A stretch of 64,000 nt of DNA from Streptomyces hygroscopicus subsp. hygroscopicus (GCF_001553455.1 NZ_BBOX01000116.1:20102-84101), one strand, 5' to 3'. Counted from the first letter of the stretch, positions 1-9,703 are shown. Made by a program: numbers and translations. Notes: generated from the letters alone by a model not told the origin.

Positions 1-1866
1 GACCTGGCCCGGTCGACCGGGCCGGTCGGCGCGCTGCGGGGGCTGGGACCGGAGCCTGCGCCGAGCGCGCGTACGGACATCGGCACGGACACCGTGGTCG
101 ACCGGTTCGACCGGGCGGCGGACCGCGCCCCGCGGCGGGTGGCGCTGGTCGCCCACGGCGCGGCCATGACCTTCGCCGAGCTGCGGGACCGCAGCCGCGC
201 GGTGGCCGGTGTGCTCGCCGGGCGCGGCATCGGCCCCGAGACGACCGTGGGCCTCGCGATCCCGCGCTCCCTCGACTCGATCGTGGCGCTGTTCGCGGTG
301 CTGCGGGTCGGCGCCGCGTATGTTCCGCTGGAGCTGGACCACCCGGACGAGCGGATCGCCGCGATCGTCGCGGACGCCCGCCCGGACGTCATCCTCACCG
401 TGAGCGCGGTGTCGCCCCGGCTCACCGGTGACCTGATCGAACTGGACCGGCCCCTGCCCGAGGGGAAGCCGTACGTGACGTTCGCGCCGGACGACCCGGA
501 CCGGCTGCGGCACCCCGCGTACACGATCTACACCTCCGGTTCGACCGGGAAGCCCAAGGGTGTGGTGACCGAGTACGCCGGGCTCACCAACATGCTGATC
601 AACCACCAGCGCCGGATCTTCGAACCGGTGCTGGCCGAGCACGGCCACCGGGTCTTCCGGATCGCGCACACCGTGTCGTTCGCCTTCGACATGTCGTGGG
701 AGGAGCTGCTGTGGCTCGCCGACGGCCACGAGGTGCACATCTGCGACGAGGAGCTGCGCCGTGACGCGCCCCGGCTGGTCGAGTACTGCCTCGAGCACGG
801 CATCGACGTCATCAACGTGACCCCGACCTACGCCCAGCAACTGGTGGCCGAGGGCCTGCTCGACCACCCCGGACGGCGGCCGGCGCTGGTGCTGCTGGGC
901 GGCGAGGCCGTCCCCCCGGCACTGTGGCAGCGGCTCGCCGAGACCGACGGGACGGTCGGCTACAACCTCTACGGGCCCACCGAGTACACCATCAACACCC
1001 TCGGCGTCGGCACCTTCGAATGCCAGGACCCGGTGGTGGGTGTGGCCATCGACAACACCGATGTCTACGTACTGGATCCATGGCTGCGGCCGCTGCCGGA
1101 CGGAGTGCCCGGCGAGCTGTACGTGTCGGGCATCGGCATCGCACGCGGCTATCTCGGGCAGCCCGCCCAGACCGCGCACCGCTTCGTGGCGTGCCCGTTC
1201 GGCGAGCCCGGCGAGCGCATGTACCGCACCGGGGACCTGGTGGTCCGCCGGCCCGATGGCCACCTGATGTACCTGGGCCGCACCGACCAGCAGGTCAAGA
1301 TCCGGGGACACCGGGTCGAACCGGGCGAGGTCGAGGCCGCGTTCGCGGCACACCCCGCGGTCCGGTTCGTCGCCGCGGTCGCCCAGCCCGATCCGCAGGT
1401 CGACGGCGCGTACCGGCTGGCCGCTTATCTGGTGCTGGAGGGCGCGGAGCTGGCGACGGTGGCCACCGAAGTGGGCGCCGGGCTGCCGGACTTCCTGCGC
1501 CCGACGCACTACGCCCAGGTCGACAGCATCCCGCTGACGGTGAACGGGAAGGCTGACACCAAGGCGTTGCCGGAGGCCAAGCCGCTGGGCGCGCTGACCA
1601 CAGCGGAGGAGCGGGGGCCCGCGACCGCGACCGAGACCGTGGTGTGCGCGTTCTTCGCCGAGGCACTGGACCTGGACGACGACGAGGTGAGCGCGGTGAG
1701 CGACTTCGTGTCCCTGGGAGGGCACTCCATGCTGGCGGTGCGGCTGATCGGGCTGCTCCGCCGCGAGTACGGTCCAGTGATCACCATCCGAGACCTGTTC
1801 ACCCTGCGCACCCCGGAAGCGATGGCCCGCCACCTCGATGCCCGAATCCTCGATGACCACTCCTGA
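1..1866 (+). CDS. cchH: Coelichelin-type NRPS, C-terminal A-T module (partial, 5' end outside window)
   Basis: The frame is open from the first base, so only the last 621 residues are present. An adenylation domain carries [11 protein letters not shown] (nt 526-558), the YGPTE core (nt 970-984) and YRTGDL, and is followed by a thiolation domain whose GGHS serine is at nt 1726-1728. Reading the GrsA-equivalent pocket positions gives D-M-E-N-L-G-L-I-N-K, which I recall as the code of hydroxyornithine-type modules of S. coelicolor CchH. It should load N5-hydroxy(formyl)ornithine for the trishydroxamate siderophore. The protein stops about 45 residues after the thiolation serine with no thioesterase domain, as in CchH. 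The next gene overlaps its end. The assignment rests on domain content plus the esterase and MbtH neighbours. Confidence 0.93.
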   Translation, partial: DLARSTGPVGALRGLGPEPAPSARTDIGTDTVVDRFDRAADRAPRRVALVAHGAAMTFAELRDRSRAVAGVLAGRGIGPETTVGLAIPRSLDSIVALFAVLRVGAAYVPLELDHPDERIAAIVADARPDVILTVSAVSPRLTGDLIELDRPLPEGKPYVTFAPDDPDRLRHPAYTIYTSGSTGKPKGVVTEYAGLTNMLINHQRRIFEPVLAEHGHRVFRIAHTVSFAFDMSWEELLWLADGHEVHICDEELRRDAPRLVEYCLEHGIDVINVTPTYAQQLVAEGLLDHPGRRPALVLLGGEAVPPALWQRLAETDGTVGYNLYGPTEYTINTLGVGTFECQDPVVGVAIDNTDVYVLDPWLRPLPDGVPGELYVSGIGIARGYLGQPAQTAHRFVACPFGEPGERMYRTGDLVVRRPDGHLMYLGRTDQQVKIRGHRVEPGEVEAAFAAHPAVRFVAAVAQPDPQVDGAYRLAAYLVLEGAELATVATEVGAGLPDFLRPTHYAQVDSIPLTVNGKADTKALPEAKPLGALTTAEERGPATATETVVCAFFAEALDLDDDEVSAVSDFVSLGGHSMLAVRLIGLLRREYGPVITIRDLFTLRTPEAMARHLDARILDDHS

Positions 1867-3553
1867 CCCGCGGCGGCCCCGACCGGGGTGCGCCATCCTC
1901 CGTACCGCACTGCGCCGCAACACAGGTGCCATGGCCTGGGGCACCGTCCTCATGGGCCTGTACCAGGCGGGTGAGACGGCCTTCCCCATCGCGCTCGGCC
2001 TGATCGTCGAGCACACCATGCGCCACCGGAGCCTCGGCGCACTGGGCCTGTCGATCGCCGCACTGGCGGTGATCATCACGACGGTGTCGCTGTCGTGGCG
2101 GTTCGGGATGCGCATCCTCCAGAAGGCCAACACGACCGAGGCACACCGCTGGCGGGTGAAGGTCGCGGCCTGTGGCCTTCAGCCGGTGGCCAGGGACATG
2201 GACCTCAAGTCCGGCGAGGTGCTGACCATCGCCACCGAGGACGCCGACCAGACCGCCGACATCATCGAGGTGGTGCCGCTGCTGATCAGCTCGCTGGTCG
2301 CGGTGCTGGTCGCGGCGGTCGCCCTCGGCATGGCCGACGTGCGGCTCGGCCTGCTGGTGATCGTGGGAACCGTCGCGATCCTGTCGGCCCTGAGCGTGCT
2401 GTCCAAGCGGATCGGCTCCAGCACCCGCGAACAGCAGGCCCGGGTGGCACGGGCGGGTGCGAAGGTCGCCGACCTGATCACCGGGCTGCGCCCGCTGCAC
2501 GGCTTCGGCGGCAACCACGCGGCGTTCCGGTCCTACCGTGCGGTCAGCACGGAGGCGAAGCACCAGGCGATCACGGTCGCCAAGGTCAACGGCGTGTACG
2601 CGGGCAGCGCGCTGGCGCTCAACGCGGTCCTCGCCGCCGCCGTGACCCTGACGGCGGGCTCGCTGGCGTGGAGCGGCCGGATCACCATCGGCCAGCTCGT
2701 CATGGCGGTGGGGCTGGCGCAGTTCATCATGGAACCGCTCAAGCTGTTCTCGGAGATGCCGAAGTACGTGATGATGGCGCGCGCCTCGGCCGAACGGATG
2801 GCGCTGGTGCTGGCCGCGCCGCCGGTGACGGTTTCGGGGGCGGAGCACCCGGCCGCGGGCGGAGACCTCGACCTTGACTGCGTCCGGTACGGCTCCCTGC
2901 ACAAGCTGACGTTCCAGGTGAGCGCCGGTGAGTTCGTGGCGATCGCCCCCTACCAGCCGCGTGCGGCGGCCGACCTGGCGTCGATCCTGGCCATGACCGT
3001 CCCGCCCGACACCTACGAGGGAGCGGTGCGGGTTGGCGGGCAGGAGCTCAGGGACCTGTCGGTCGAGGCGGTCCGCGCGTACATGCTGGTGAACCCGTAC
3101 GACGGGGAGATCTTCGCGGGCACCCTCCGTACGAACATCGACCCGTTGGGCACCAGCCGGAAGGTCCCCGAGGCCATCGAAGCGTCCATGCTGACCGACG
3201 TGGTCGCCCTCCACCGCGAAGGACTCGACTACGGTGTCCGCGACCGCGGTGCGAACCTCTCCGGGGGCCAGCGCCAGCGGCTCTCCCTGGCCCGCGCCCT
3301 CGCCGCCGACACCGATGTCCTCGTCCTGCACGACCCGACGACGGCCGTCGACGCGGTCACCGAGCAGCTCATCGCGCGCAACGTCGCGAAGCTGCGCCGG
3401 GGCCGGACCACCGTCGTGATCACCAGCAGCCCGGCCCTCCTGGACGCCGCCGACCGTGTCCTCGTACTGGACGACGGCGTCATCACCGCCGAGGACACCC
3501 ATCGCAGCCTCCTCGCCACGAACGAGGACTACTGCGCGGCGGTGGCCCGGTGA
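1838..3553 (+). CDS. cchI: ABC half-exporter of the siderophore cluster, degenerate nucleotide-binding domain
   Basis: A fused membrane domain (about residues 25-320, several hydrophobic helices) and ABC domain (about 345-571), the usual length for a half-exporter. The signature LSGGQRQR (near residue 472) is intact. The Walker A position reads [11 protein letters not shown] instead of GxxGxGKS/T, and Walker B reads [12 protein letters not shown], so the usual Asp-Glu pair is His-Asp. That suggests the degenerate half of a heterodimer whose active partner (CchG-like) would lie upstream outside the window. Coelichelin clusters encode two such exporters. The start overlaps cchH by 29 bp; ATG 1853 is an alternative, and neither has a clear ribosome site, so coupling is likely. 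Confidence 0.88.
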   Translation: MPESSMTTPDPRRPRPGCAILRTALRRNTGAMAWGTVLMGLYQAGETAFPIALGLIVEHTMRHRSLGALGLSIAALAVIITTVSLSWRFGMRILQKANTTEAHRWRVKVAACGLQPVARDMDLKSGEVLTIATEDADQTADIIEVVPLLISSLVAVLVAAVALGMADVRLGLLVIVGTVAILSALSVLSKRIGSSTREQQARVARAGAKVADLITGLRPLHGFGGNHAAFRSYRAVSTEAKHQAITVAKVNGVYAGSALALNAVLAAAVTLTAGSLAWSGRITIGQLVMAVGLAQFIMEPLKLFSEMPKYVMMARASAERMALVLAAPPVTVSGAEHPAAGGDLDLDCVRYGSLHKLTFQVSAGEFVAIAPYQPRAAADLASILAMTVPPDTYEGAVRVGGQELRDLSVEAVRAYMLVNPYDGEIFAGTLRTNIDPLGTSRKVPEAIEASMLTDVVALHREGLDYGVRDRGANLSGGQRQRLSLARALAADTDVLVLHDPTTAVDAVTEQLIARNVAKLRRGRTTVVITSSPALLDAADRVLVLDDGVITAEDTHRSLLATNEDYCAAVAR

Positions 3554-3562
3554 GCCGACCGG

Positions 3563-4720
3563 CTAGGGTCCTTCTGACGGAGATCCGTCAGAAGGACCCT
3601 GACGGAATGCCTGCTCATCGAGTGCCCAGGCGACATCCCTGAGCAGGGCGTGCCGCCAGCCCGCCCGGTCATGGCCCGACGCCGACCGTGAGACCCGTAC
3701 GGTCGCGCCGGTTCGTGCCGCCAGGGTCTCGATCAGCTCGCAGTGGGGGAGCATCCGGGTCTCGTGTTCCCCCACGTCGAACGCGACCCGCAGACCGGAC
3801 AGGTCGGGACGCTCCCGCAGGCGCGCGGCGACGGTGCCGCCGACCGGGCCGCCCAAGGGGTCCGGCAGGTCCAGGGCGTCGGGTGTCCACCAGAAGGACC
3901 CCGACTGGCACGCGACGCGGGACACCAGGTCCGGGAACTCCAGTGCCGCGTACATCGCGCTCAGGCCGCCCATGCTCTGCCCGGCGACCACCAGCCGGTC
4001 CACATCGGCGGGTACGCCGGATTCCGCCACCAGTGGCAGCAGTTCGTCCCGGATCGCCTCCCACAGGTCCGGTCCGCACCCGAACTCGGTTTCCCTGTCC
4101 CTGCTCGGCAGGAAGACGAGCGTGACGGCGGGCATCGCGCCACTGGCGACGGCCGACTCGAACGCGGTCATGGCCGGGTGCAGATACAGCCAGTCGTCCC
4201 CGTCGAGCAGCAGGACCACGGGGCCGCCACCGCCCGCCGGGTGGACCCGCACGGTGCGCCGCCCGCCGAGCCGTTCACTGCTCCAGCGGATCCGGGTGCG
4301 GGGGAGTGGCAGTACGGCGTCGGAGCCGGCGCCGATGACGGGCCAGTGCGGCTGGACCGGGGCGTCCGGGGTCGCGGCGATGGACCGGTCACCGCCCGCA
4401 CCGACCGGGTTGAACGGGTCGGCGTGCGCCGCGTCGCCCACGAGGAACTGATAGGTCACCCGCAACCGCGCGGGCATGCGCACCTCGGCGTACCAGCAGT
4501 CCGTATCACCCCACCGGCGCAGGGGCACCGGCTCCGACCAGCTCTCGAAGCCGATGCTCGCCTCGGACCCGCGCCACAGGAACAAGGTCAGCCAACCGCC
4601 GCCGTCGGCGGGCACCGACCGGGGTGTCCTCGCCGCCGCCCAGAACCCGTCGGTGCCGGGTGCGCCGGGCAACCCGAACCCGGCGAAGGCGTTCTCCCCA
4701 TCGACCGCGCCCAGGCGCAT
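3563..4720 (-). CDS. cchJ: Fes/IroE-like siderophore esterase
   Basis: 385 residues. An N-terminal all-beta region (about 40-190) precedes an alpha/beta hydrolase domain of the enterobactin-esterase type, with nucleophile motif GQSMGG (Ser near 247) and a C-terminal SGHD histidine (near 348). Family members hydrolyse siderophore esters. In coelichelin clusters the cognate gene is proposed to release the product from an NRPS that has no thioesterase, which fits the neighbour here. It is convergent with cchI and divergent from cchK. AAGGAGA lies just upstream of the chosen ATG. The shared upstream region holds an iron box, so iron repression is expected. Confidence 0.88.
   Translation of the reverse strand: MRLGAVDGENAFAGFGLPGAPGTDGFWAAARTPRSVPADGGGWLTLFLWRGSEASIGFESWSEPVPLRRWGDTDCWYAEVRMPARLRVTYQFLVGDAAHADPFNPVGAGGDRSIAATPDAPVQPHWPVIGAGSDAVLPLPRTRIRWSSERLGGRRTVRVHPAGGGGPVVLLLDGDDWLYLHPAMTAFESAVASGAMPAVTLVFLPSRDRETEFGCGPDLWEAIRDELLPLVAESGVPADVDRLVVAGQSMGGLSAMYAALEFPDLVSRVACQSGSFWWTPDALDLPDPLGGPVGGTVAARLRERPDLSGLRVAFDVGEHETRMLPHCELIETLAARTGATVRVSRSASGHDRAGWRHALLRDVAWALDEQAFRQGPSDGSPSEGP
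3566..3599. terminator. Perfect inverted repeat between convergent cchI and cchJ
   Basis: Two 16-nt arms, GGGTCCTTCTGACGGA and its exact complement, separated by GA. On the plus strand it begins 12 nt after the cchI stop. On the minus strand it lies inside the last codons of cchJ (encoding the ...GPSDGSPSEGP tail), immediately before that stop. It can serve as a bidirectional terminator. Confidence 0.8.
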
Positions 4721-4768
4721 GAACGTCTCCTTGTGAGAGGGAAAGGGACAGAGCTAAACTCCAGTCGA

Positions 4769-4787
4769 TTAGGCGAGCCTAACCTAA
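4769..4787. promoter_or_regulatory. Iron box (DmdR/IdeR-type operator)
   Basis: TTAGGCGAGCCTAACCTAA matches the DmdR/IdeR consensus TTAGGTTAGGCTAACCTAA at 16 of 19 positions. It lies between divergent cchJ and cchK, 27 nt upstream of the cchK ATG, and would repress both when iron is replete. Confidence 0.85.
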
Positions 4788-4814
4788 GTCAGAGCTTCGT
4801 AGGAGGCGCTGGAC

Positions 4815-5027
4815 ATGAGCACAAACCCTTTCGATGACACCGAAGGCCGTTTCCTGGTCCTGGTGAACGACGAGGGCCAGCACTCGCTGTGGCCCGCCTT
4901 CGCCGAGGTGCCCGGGGGATGGACGATCGTCTTCGACGAGAACACCCGTGAGGCGTGCCTGGAGTACATCGAGGCCCACTGGACCGACCTGCGCCCCCGA
5001 TCCCTGGCGGAGACCATGGAGAACTGA
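4815..5027 (+). CDS. cchK: MbtH-family NRPS chaperone
   Basis: 70 residues with the family hallmarks [12 protein letters not shown], a GGW motif and a tryptophan near the C-terminus (AHWTDLRP). MbtH proteins bind NRPS adenylation domains and support folding and activity, so the partner is the adjacent cchH. AGGAGG lies 9 nt upstream of the ATG. The iron box is in its promoter region. Confidence 0.95.
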   Translation: MSTNPFDDTEGRFLVLVNDEGQHSLWPAFAEVPGGWTIVFDENTREACLEYIEAHWTDLRPRSLAETMEN

Positions 5028-5090
5028 CTCGGCCGTCACCGGCCCCCGCGTCGTCGCAAGCCGCCCAGGCACCGAGGAGAGCCCCGGCAG

Positions 5091-6656
5091 ATGCTCTGCA
5101 CCAGACTGACGAACGCCCGCTTCCTCACCATGGACCCGGACCACCCCGTCGCACACGACCTGGGCATCTGGCGGGGCCGGATCGTGGGCCTGGACGAGGC
5201 CGTGACCTCCCTGCCCGCCCGCGAGGTGATCGACCTGCAGGGCGCCACCGTGCTGCCCGGGTTCATCGATCCCCATGTGCACCTGGCCTGGACCGGGTTC
5301 AAGCAGAAGACCCCGAGCATCGCGGGGCGCACTCGGATCGACGACGTGCTCGCCACCGTGGAGGAGGCCGTCACCCGGAACGGCTCGCCCGGAGCCTGGG
5401 TGAGCATCGCCGGCTATGACCAGCGAGCCCTGGGACGCCACCTGACCGCCGCCGAACTGGACAAGGTCAGCCACGGGCGCAAGCTGTTGGTGATGCACGA
5501 TTCCGGGCACGGCTGCCTCGTCAACTCCGCCGTCCTCGACCTGCTCCCCGCCGACATCCCGCATGACAGCGGCTTCCTCGCCGAGGGTGCCATGGGCGCC
5601 GCCCGCGCTCTGCGCCTCCCGTACTCCCAGCGGGAGTTGGCGGAGGCGATCGCCCGCGCCGCCCGCACGTGCCTGGCCGAGGGCGTCACCGCCTGCGCCG
5701 AGGCGGGCATCGGCGGCGCCCTCTTCGGCCACAGCCCGGTCGAGCTGGGCGCCTACCAACTCGCCTACGAATCCGGCCTGTTGCCGCTGCGCGTACAGGT
5801 CATGGTGTCCGCCGACCGGTTGCACCCGGTCGCCGCACACGAAGCCGACGGCATTCCCCGAGCCCTCGACCTCGGACTGCGCACCGGGTTCGGCGACGAC
5901 CGGCTCTCCGTGGGCGCGCTGAAGATCTACACAGACGGCGGCATGATGGCCCGGACCGCCGCGCTCAGCAGCCCGTACGAGGGGCTGGATCACATGGGTG
6001 AGCTACAGGACGACCCGGAGGTGCTCGCGGACACGATCGTGGACGGCCACCTGGCCGGGTGGCAGCTCGCGGTCCACGCGATCGGCGACCGCGCTGCTGA
6101 CGTGGCCCTGGACGCCCTGGAACGGGCCCAGCGGCTCCGGCCACGCCCCGGCGCCCGGCACCGCATCGAGCACGCCGGCCTGATCCGCCCCGACCAGCTT
6201 CCGCGCTTCGCGCGACTGGGCATCAGCGCGGTCGTCCAGCCCAACTTCCTGCGCTGCTTCGGCGACGACTACGCGGCGATCATGGGCGGGGAACGGGCCC
6301 CGTGGCTCTACCGCGGCAAGGCGTTCCTGGACCACGGCATCCCCCTCGTCGGCAGCTCCGACCGTCCCGTCACGGACGGATCCCCGCTGAGGGCCATCCA
6401 GTTCATGGTCGAGCGCACCTCCGAGTCCGGTCGGGTGATCGGCCCGGACGAGGGGATCACCCTCGACGAGGCCCTGCGGGCCTATACGGTCGCCGGCGCG
6501 TTCGCCTGCCGCTGGGAGGACAGCCTGGGCAGCCTCACCCCGGGCAAGCGCGCCGACCTGGTCGTGCTCGGCGACGACCCCCGGCGTGTCGATACATCAC
6601 GTATCGGGGACATCGAGGTGGTGGCGACCTACGTCGACGGCCGAGAGACCGGGTAG
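5091..6656 (+). CDS. Amidohydrolase family protein (YtcJ-like metal-dependent hydrolase)
   Basis: 521 residues, typical for the amidohydrolase_3/YtcJ group. The N-terminal beta region ends in LPGFIDPHVHL (metal-binding HxH near 62-64). Histidines follow in the barrel (AVHAIGDRA, RIEHAG), and GSSDRPVTDGSP supplies the late aspartate. Such enzymes hydrolyse C-N bonds of amides or imides; the substrate cannot be read. GGAGAG sits 10 nt upstream of the ATG. It is 63 bp downstream of cchK on the same strand and could be cotranscribed, though I know of no role in coelichelin formation. Confidence 0.85.
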   Translation: MLCTRLTNARFLTMDPDHPVAHDLGIWRGRIVGLDEAVTSLPAREVIDLQGATVLPGFIDPHVHLAWTGFKQKTPSIAGRTRIDDVLATVEEAVTRNGSPGAWVSIAGYDQRALGRHLTAAELDKVSHGRKLLVMHDSGHGCLVNSAVLDLLPADIPHDSGFLAEGAMGAARALRLPYSQRELAEAIARAARTCLAEGVTACAEAGIGGALFGHSPVELGAYQLAYESGLLPLRVQVMVSADRLHPVAAHEADGIPRALDLGLRTGFGDDRLSVGALKIYTDGGMMARTAALSSPYEGLDHMGELQDDPEVLADTIVDGHLAGWQLAVHAIGDRAADVALDALERAQRLRPRPGARHRIEHAGLIRPDQLPRFARLGISAVVQPNFLRCFGDDYAAIMGGERAPWLYRGKAFLDHGIPLVGSSDRPVTDGSPLRAIQFMVERTSESGRVIGPDEGITLDEALRAYTVAGAFACRWEDSLGSLTPGKRADLVVLGDDPRRVDTSRIGDIEVVATYVDGRETG

Positions 6657-6661
6657 CCGAC

Positions 6662-6900
6662 GTCTGGAGCAGGAAGCCGGCGGCCGTCGTGTGCTGTTCA
6701 ACACCCGTTTACCTGGACGCCGCGCTCAACCAGCTCCGCGACGACGGCTTCGGGGTCCGCCACGAGGACATCGCCCGGCTCTCGCCGTTCGTGCGCCACC
6801 ACATCAACGTCCTCGGCAGATACTCCTTCCAGTCCCCGACCTGCCCGGCGGCCTGCGGCCCCGGCGCGACACGTACGCCGCCGACAACGAGCAACCGCGG
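6662..6900 (+). pseudogene. tnpA: Tn3-family transposase (TnpA) C-terminal remnant
   Basis: The frame starting at 6662 reads VYLDAALNQLRDDGFGV followed by DIARLSPFVRHHINVLGRYSFQ, typical of the last 60 residues of Tn3-type TnpA. The preceding VLFNT and the following DLPGGLRPRRDTYAADNE are in another frame, so there are at least two indels (near 6705 and 6832). No terminal inverted repeat or resolvase was found. Confidence 0.8.
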
Positions 6901-7006
6901 ATTGCCCGGGGACGGAGCGGGCACCCAGCCGGGGAGAGCGGCGATGGCGGCCTTCGATGTCGCAGCATCGGGCATCATGCCGGCGAGGCTGTGGATCCGC
7001 GACGGG

Positions 7007-7927
7007 TCATCCGGGGCCGTCGCTTGCGGCGGCGAGCAGTGGCACGAGGACGTCGCTGATCGGGGTGGGTAGGCCGTGGAGCTTACCCAGCCGTTGGACG
7101 ACACCGTTGCGGACGTCCCATTCGAGCGGCCGCCCGGCCTCGCGGTCGGCCAGGATCGAGGTGCCCATGTCGGGCGGGAATCCTCGGAACTTGTCGACGA
7201 TCGCCAGGGCGTCTGCGTCGTCCAGCGCTGCGCCCTCCGCTCGCGCCACGGAGAGGCATTCGCGGAGGTAGTCGGTCGTCAGCCGGCCGATGTCGGTCCG
7301 GTGGAACATGCCCGACCGTCGGTGCGTGAGGGCCATCAGCCCGGCTGCGGCGTTCTGCAGCAGCTTCCGCCAGGCTTCCGACACGAAATCGGCCGACACG
7401 TCCACGGCGCAGCGGCTGCCGGCAAGCGCTCGCACGACGACGTCCGCAGCGGGCACGTCGGGCAGGGTGAGCCGTGCGTCGCCGCGGAGCTGAACCGCGC
7501 CGTCGGGCAGTGTCTGCGCGGGGAACCAGACGACGGCCGGGACCGCTCGCCCATGGGACAGGTGACCGAGGCTCTTCTCCTGCTCGACGCCGTTCTGGAG
7601 CACGCATACCACCGTGGTGGGCGCGCACAGCGCCTCCAGCCACCCGAGAGCCCCTTCCGTCTGCGTCGCCTTCACCGAGAGGAACGCCAGATCGACCGTC
7701 CTGCCGACGGCATCGGGGTCCACGAGCACCGGTCCCGGCACCACGACCATGTCGTCTCCGTCGCGCAGTGCCAATTGGTCACGCGGCGTGCGACCGCACA
7801 CCATCGGGCTCGCGCCCCCCTCATACAGCGCCGCCGCGATCGTCGTGCCGATCGCGCCCGGACCGACGACCGCCACAGTCAAGGGCCGCTGATCACCCGT
7901 GGCTGGAGAACTGTTCTCTTCTGTCAC
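7007..7927 (-). CDS. Ketopantoate reductase (PanE/ApbA) family NADP oxidoreductase
   Basis: 306 residues. A Rossmann motif GPGAIGTTIAAALYEGG (about 21-38) binds NADP(H). SVKATQTEGAL follows the cofactor domain, and EAWRKLLQNAA carries the lysine and asparagine expected in the helical catalytic domain. PanE reduces 2-dehydropantoate to pantoate, but many paralogs have other roles, and the link to a sugar-phosphate-type regulator here argues for a specialised role. The start is GTG at 7925-7927. It is divergent from the RpiR regulator across 53 bp. Confidence 0.88.
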   Translation of the reverse strand: MTEENSSPATGDQRPLTVAVVGPGAIGTTIAAALYEGGASPMVCGRTPRDQLALRDGDDMVVVPGPVLVDPDAVGRTVDLAFLSVKATQTEGALGWLEALCAPTTVVCVLQNGVEQEKSLGHLSHGRAVPAVVWFPAQTLPDGAVQLRGDARLTLPDVPAADVVVRALAGSRCAVDVSADFVSEAWRKLLQNAAAGLMALTHRRSGMFHRTDIGRLTTDYLRECLSVARAEGAALDDADALAIVDKFRGFPPDMGTSILADREAGRPLEWDVRNGVVQRLGKLHGLPTPISDVLVPLLAAASDGPG

Positions 7928-7935
7928 CCGCTCGA

Positions 7936-7972
7936 TGTTACATTGTTACGAGCAGATGAGGGGAAAGGTAAC
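7936..7972. promoter_or_regulatory. Candidate RpiR operator between divergent genes
   Basis: TGTTAC occurs twice (7936-7941 and 7944-7949), and the inverted GTAAC lies at 7968-7972, inside the 53-bp divergent region and up to 8 nt before the RpiR ATG. The arrangement fits autoregulation and control of the divergent reductase. This is inference from position and symmetry only. Confidence 0.4.
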
Positions 7973-7980
7973 TACATTTC

Positions 7981-8832
7981 ATGGACGACTCCCTGGTGAC
8001 ATGGCTCGGCAGCATCCAGGCGCGAGCCGGCGGTCTGGCCCCCAGCGAGACGAGCGTGGTGCAACTCCTGCTGGAGGACCCGCTGTTCGTCGGCAGTGCG
8101 ACCACGGCACAGGTCGCCGCCCGGGCGGGCGTGTCCGCGCCCAGCGTCGTCCGCGCGGCCCGCGCGCTCGGTTTCGGCGGGTTCGCCGACCTCAAGCTCG
8201 AAATCGCCCGTGCCCGCGGCACGACGGACTTTTTCGATCCGTCGCCTGCCCTCGGGGCGGACGCGACGACCCGCACGATCATCGACGCATCGGCCCGGGC
8301 AGGCCACGACGCCCTGACCGCGCTCAGCGGGGCGCTCGGCACGGCCGCGCTCGACGCAGCAGTCGACTCGGTGCTGCACGCGCAGCAGGTGATGGCGTTC
8401 GGGGCGGGGCCGTCCGCGACGGTTGCCGCCGACGCTGTGTTCCGGCTCCGCGCGCTCGGCGCGAGAACGGTCGGCATCGCCGACCACGAATCCGCGATGA
8501 TCGCGATGCGACTCCTCGGGTCCGACGACGTCGTCGTGCTCGTCAGTTCGACCGGGCGCACCGCGACCACGCTCGCCGTCGCCGATGCCGCGTCCTCCTC
8601 CGGCGCGACGCTGATCGCGATCACGAATCAGTACGGCACGCCGCTGACCGATCTCGCCGACGTCGTCCTCACCGTCGGCGGCGCGCCGCTGTCGGAGCAG
8701 ATGGCCGCCGCCGGCAGCCGCATCGCGCACCTCGCCGTCGTCGACGCCCTCGCAGCCGCGATCGCGATCCGGGACCCGGATCGCAGGCGACGAGCCGAGT
8801 ACGCGGGCATCGACCTGCCCGACTTCGGCTGA
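7981..8832 (+). CDS. MurR/RpiR-family transcriptional regulator (HTH + SIS)
   Basis: 283 residues. The N-terminal HTH_6 domain (about 1-80) includes TTAQVAARAGVSAPSVVRAARALGF. A SIS domain (about 110-245) contains VMAFGAGPSATVA and VVLVSSTGRTATTL, which normally bind phosphorylated sugars. It lies 10 bp upstream of an EamA transporter on the same strand and is divergent from the PanE-like gene, so it probably controls both. GAGGGG lies about 15 nt before the ATG. Confidence 0.93.
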   Translation: MDDSLVTWLGSIQARAGGLAPSETSVVQLLLEDPLFVGSATTAQVAARAGVSAPSVVRAARALGFGGFADLKLEIARARGTTDFFDPSPALGADATTRTIIDASARAGHDALTALSGALGTAALDAAVDSVLHAQQVMAFGAGPSATVAADAVFRLRALGARTVGIADHESAMIAMRLLGSDDVVVLVSSTGRTATTLAVADAASSSGATLIAITNQYGTPLTDLADVVLTVGGAPLSEQMAAAGSRIAHLAVVDALAAAIAIRDPDRRRRAEYAGIDLPDFG

Positions 8833-8842
8833 AGGGGACCCG

Positions 8843-9703
8843 ATGCAGCCCGGCACCATCGCCCTCGTCCTCGCCGCCGCCGCATGCCATGCCCTGTGGA
8901 ACACCGCCTCCAAGTACAAACGAGGCGATACGGTCCTGTTCGTCTGGGGGTACACGATCGCCTCGGCGGCGTTGTTCCTCCCGCTGGGCGTCGCGTTCAT
9001 CGTGACCGGCGCGCAGGCCCTGGACCGGGAACTCGCGGTCGGCTGCGCGGTCTCCGCCGTCCTGCACCTGGCGTACTCGCTGACGTTGCAGGCCGGATAC
9101 GGCCGCGCCGAACTCGGCGTCGTCTACCCCGTCGCCCGCGGAACCGGCCCCGTGCTCACCATGCTCTGCGCACTGCTCGTCCTGGGCGAACACCTCACCG
9201 GCACGGCGATCCTCGGCGCCGCGCTGGTCGTCGTCGGCATCCTCGTCGTCACCGGCAATCCCTTCGCCTCCGGCCATCGCCACCCCCTCCCCGGTATCGC
9301 CTGGGGGGCCGCTACTGGTGTGACGATCGCCGCCTACACACTCTGGGACGGCTACGGCATCACCGTCCTGCACCTCGAACCCGTCCCGTACTTCGTCGGC
9401 ACACTGCTACTGCAGACCCTCATGCTCCTGCCGCGCGGCCTGGCCCGGCGCAAGCAGCTCGCGCCCGAAATCCGCACCGACGCGGTCCCGATCCTCGTGA
9501 TCGCGGTACTCTCGCCGATCGCCTACATCCTCGTCCTCGTCGCGATGCGCACCGCCCCCCTTGCCCTCGTCGCCCCGCTCCGCGAATCGTCCATCATCCT
9601 CGGATCGCTGCTCGCCTGGCGGCTCTTCCACGAAGGGCACCTTCCCCGCCGCATCACCGGCGCCGTGATCGTTCTCGCCGGCACCGCCGCAATCAGCCAG
9701 TAA
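8843..9703 (+). CDS. EamA/DMT-family membrane transporter
   Basis: 286 residues with about ten hydrophobic helices in two repeats, each starting like an EamA domain (LAAAACHALWNTASKY; PGIAWGAATGVTIAAYTLWDG). Conserved features include PVARGTGPVLTMLCALLVLGE at the end of repeat 1 and APLRESSIILGSLLAWRLF in repeat 2. It is likely an inner-membrane exporter or importer of small metabolites and forms an operon with the RpiR gene 10 bp upstream. Substrate unknown. Confidence 0.9.
   Translation: MQPGTIALVLAAAACHALWNTASKYKRGDTVLFVWGYTIASAALFLPLGVAFIVTGAQALDRELAVGCAVSAVLHLAYSLTLQAGYGRAELGVVYPVARGTGPVLTMLCALLVLGEHLTGTAILGAALVVVGILVVTGNPFASGHRHPLPGIAWGAATGVTIAAYTLWDGYGITVLHLEPVPYFVGTLLLQTLMLLPRGLARRKQLAPEIRTDAVPILVIAVLSPIAYILVLVAMRTAPLALVAPLRESSIILGSLLAWRLFHEGHLPRRITGAVIVLAGTAAISQ

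Noticed and set aside
1799..3502. A 567-codon open frame antisense to the ABC exporter
   Set aside because: Composition is that of a GC-biased shadow frame; the sense strand carries clear ABC motifs.
1838..3553. Calling cchI a pseudogene because of the missing Walker A
   Set aside because: The frame is complete, the signature motif is intact, and degenerate halves are normal in heterodimeric exporters.
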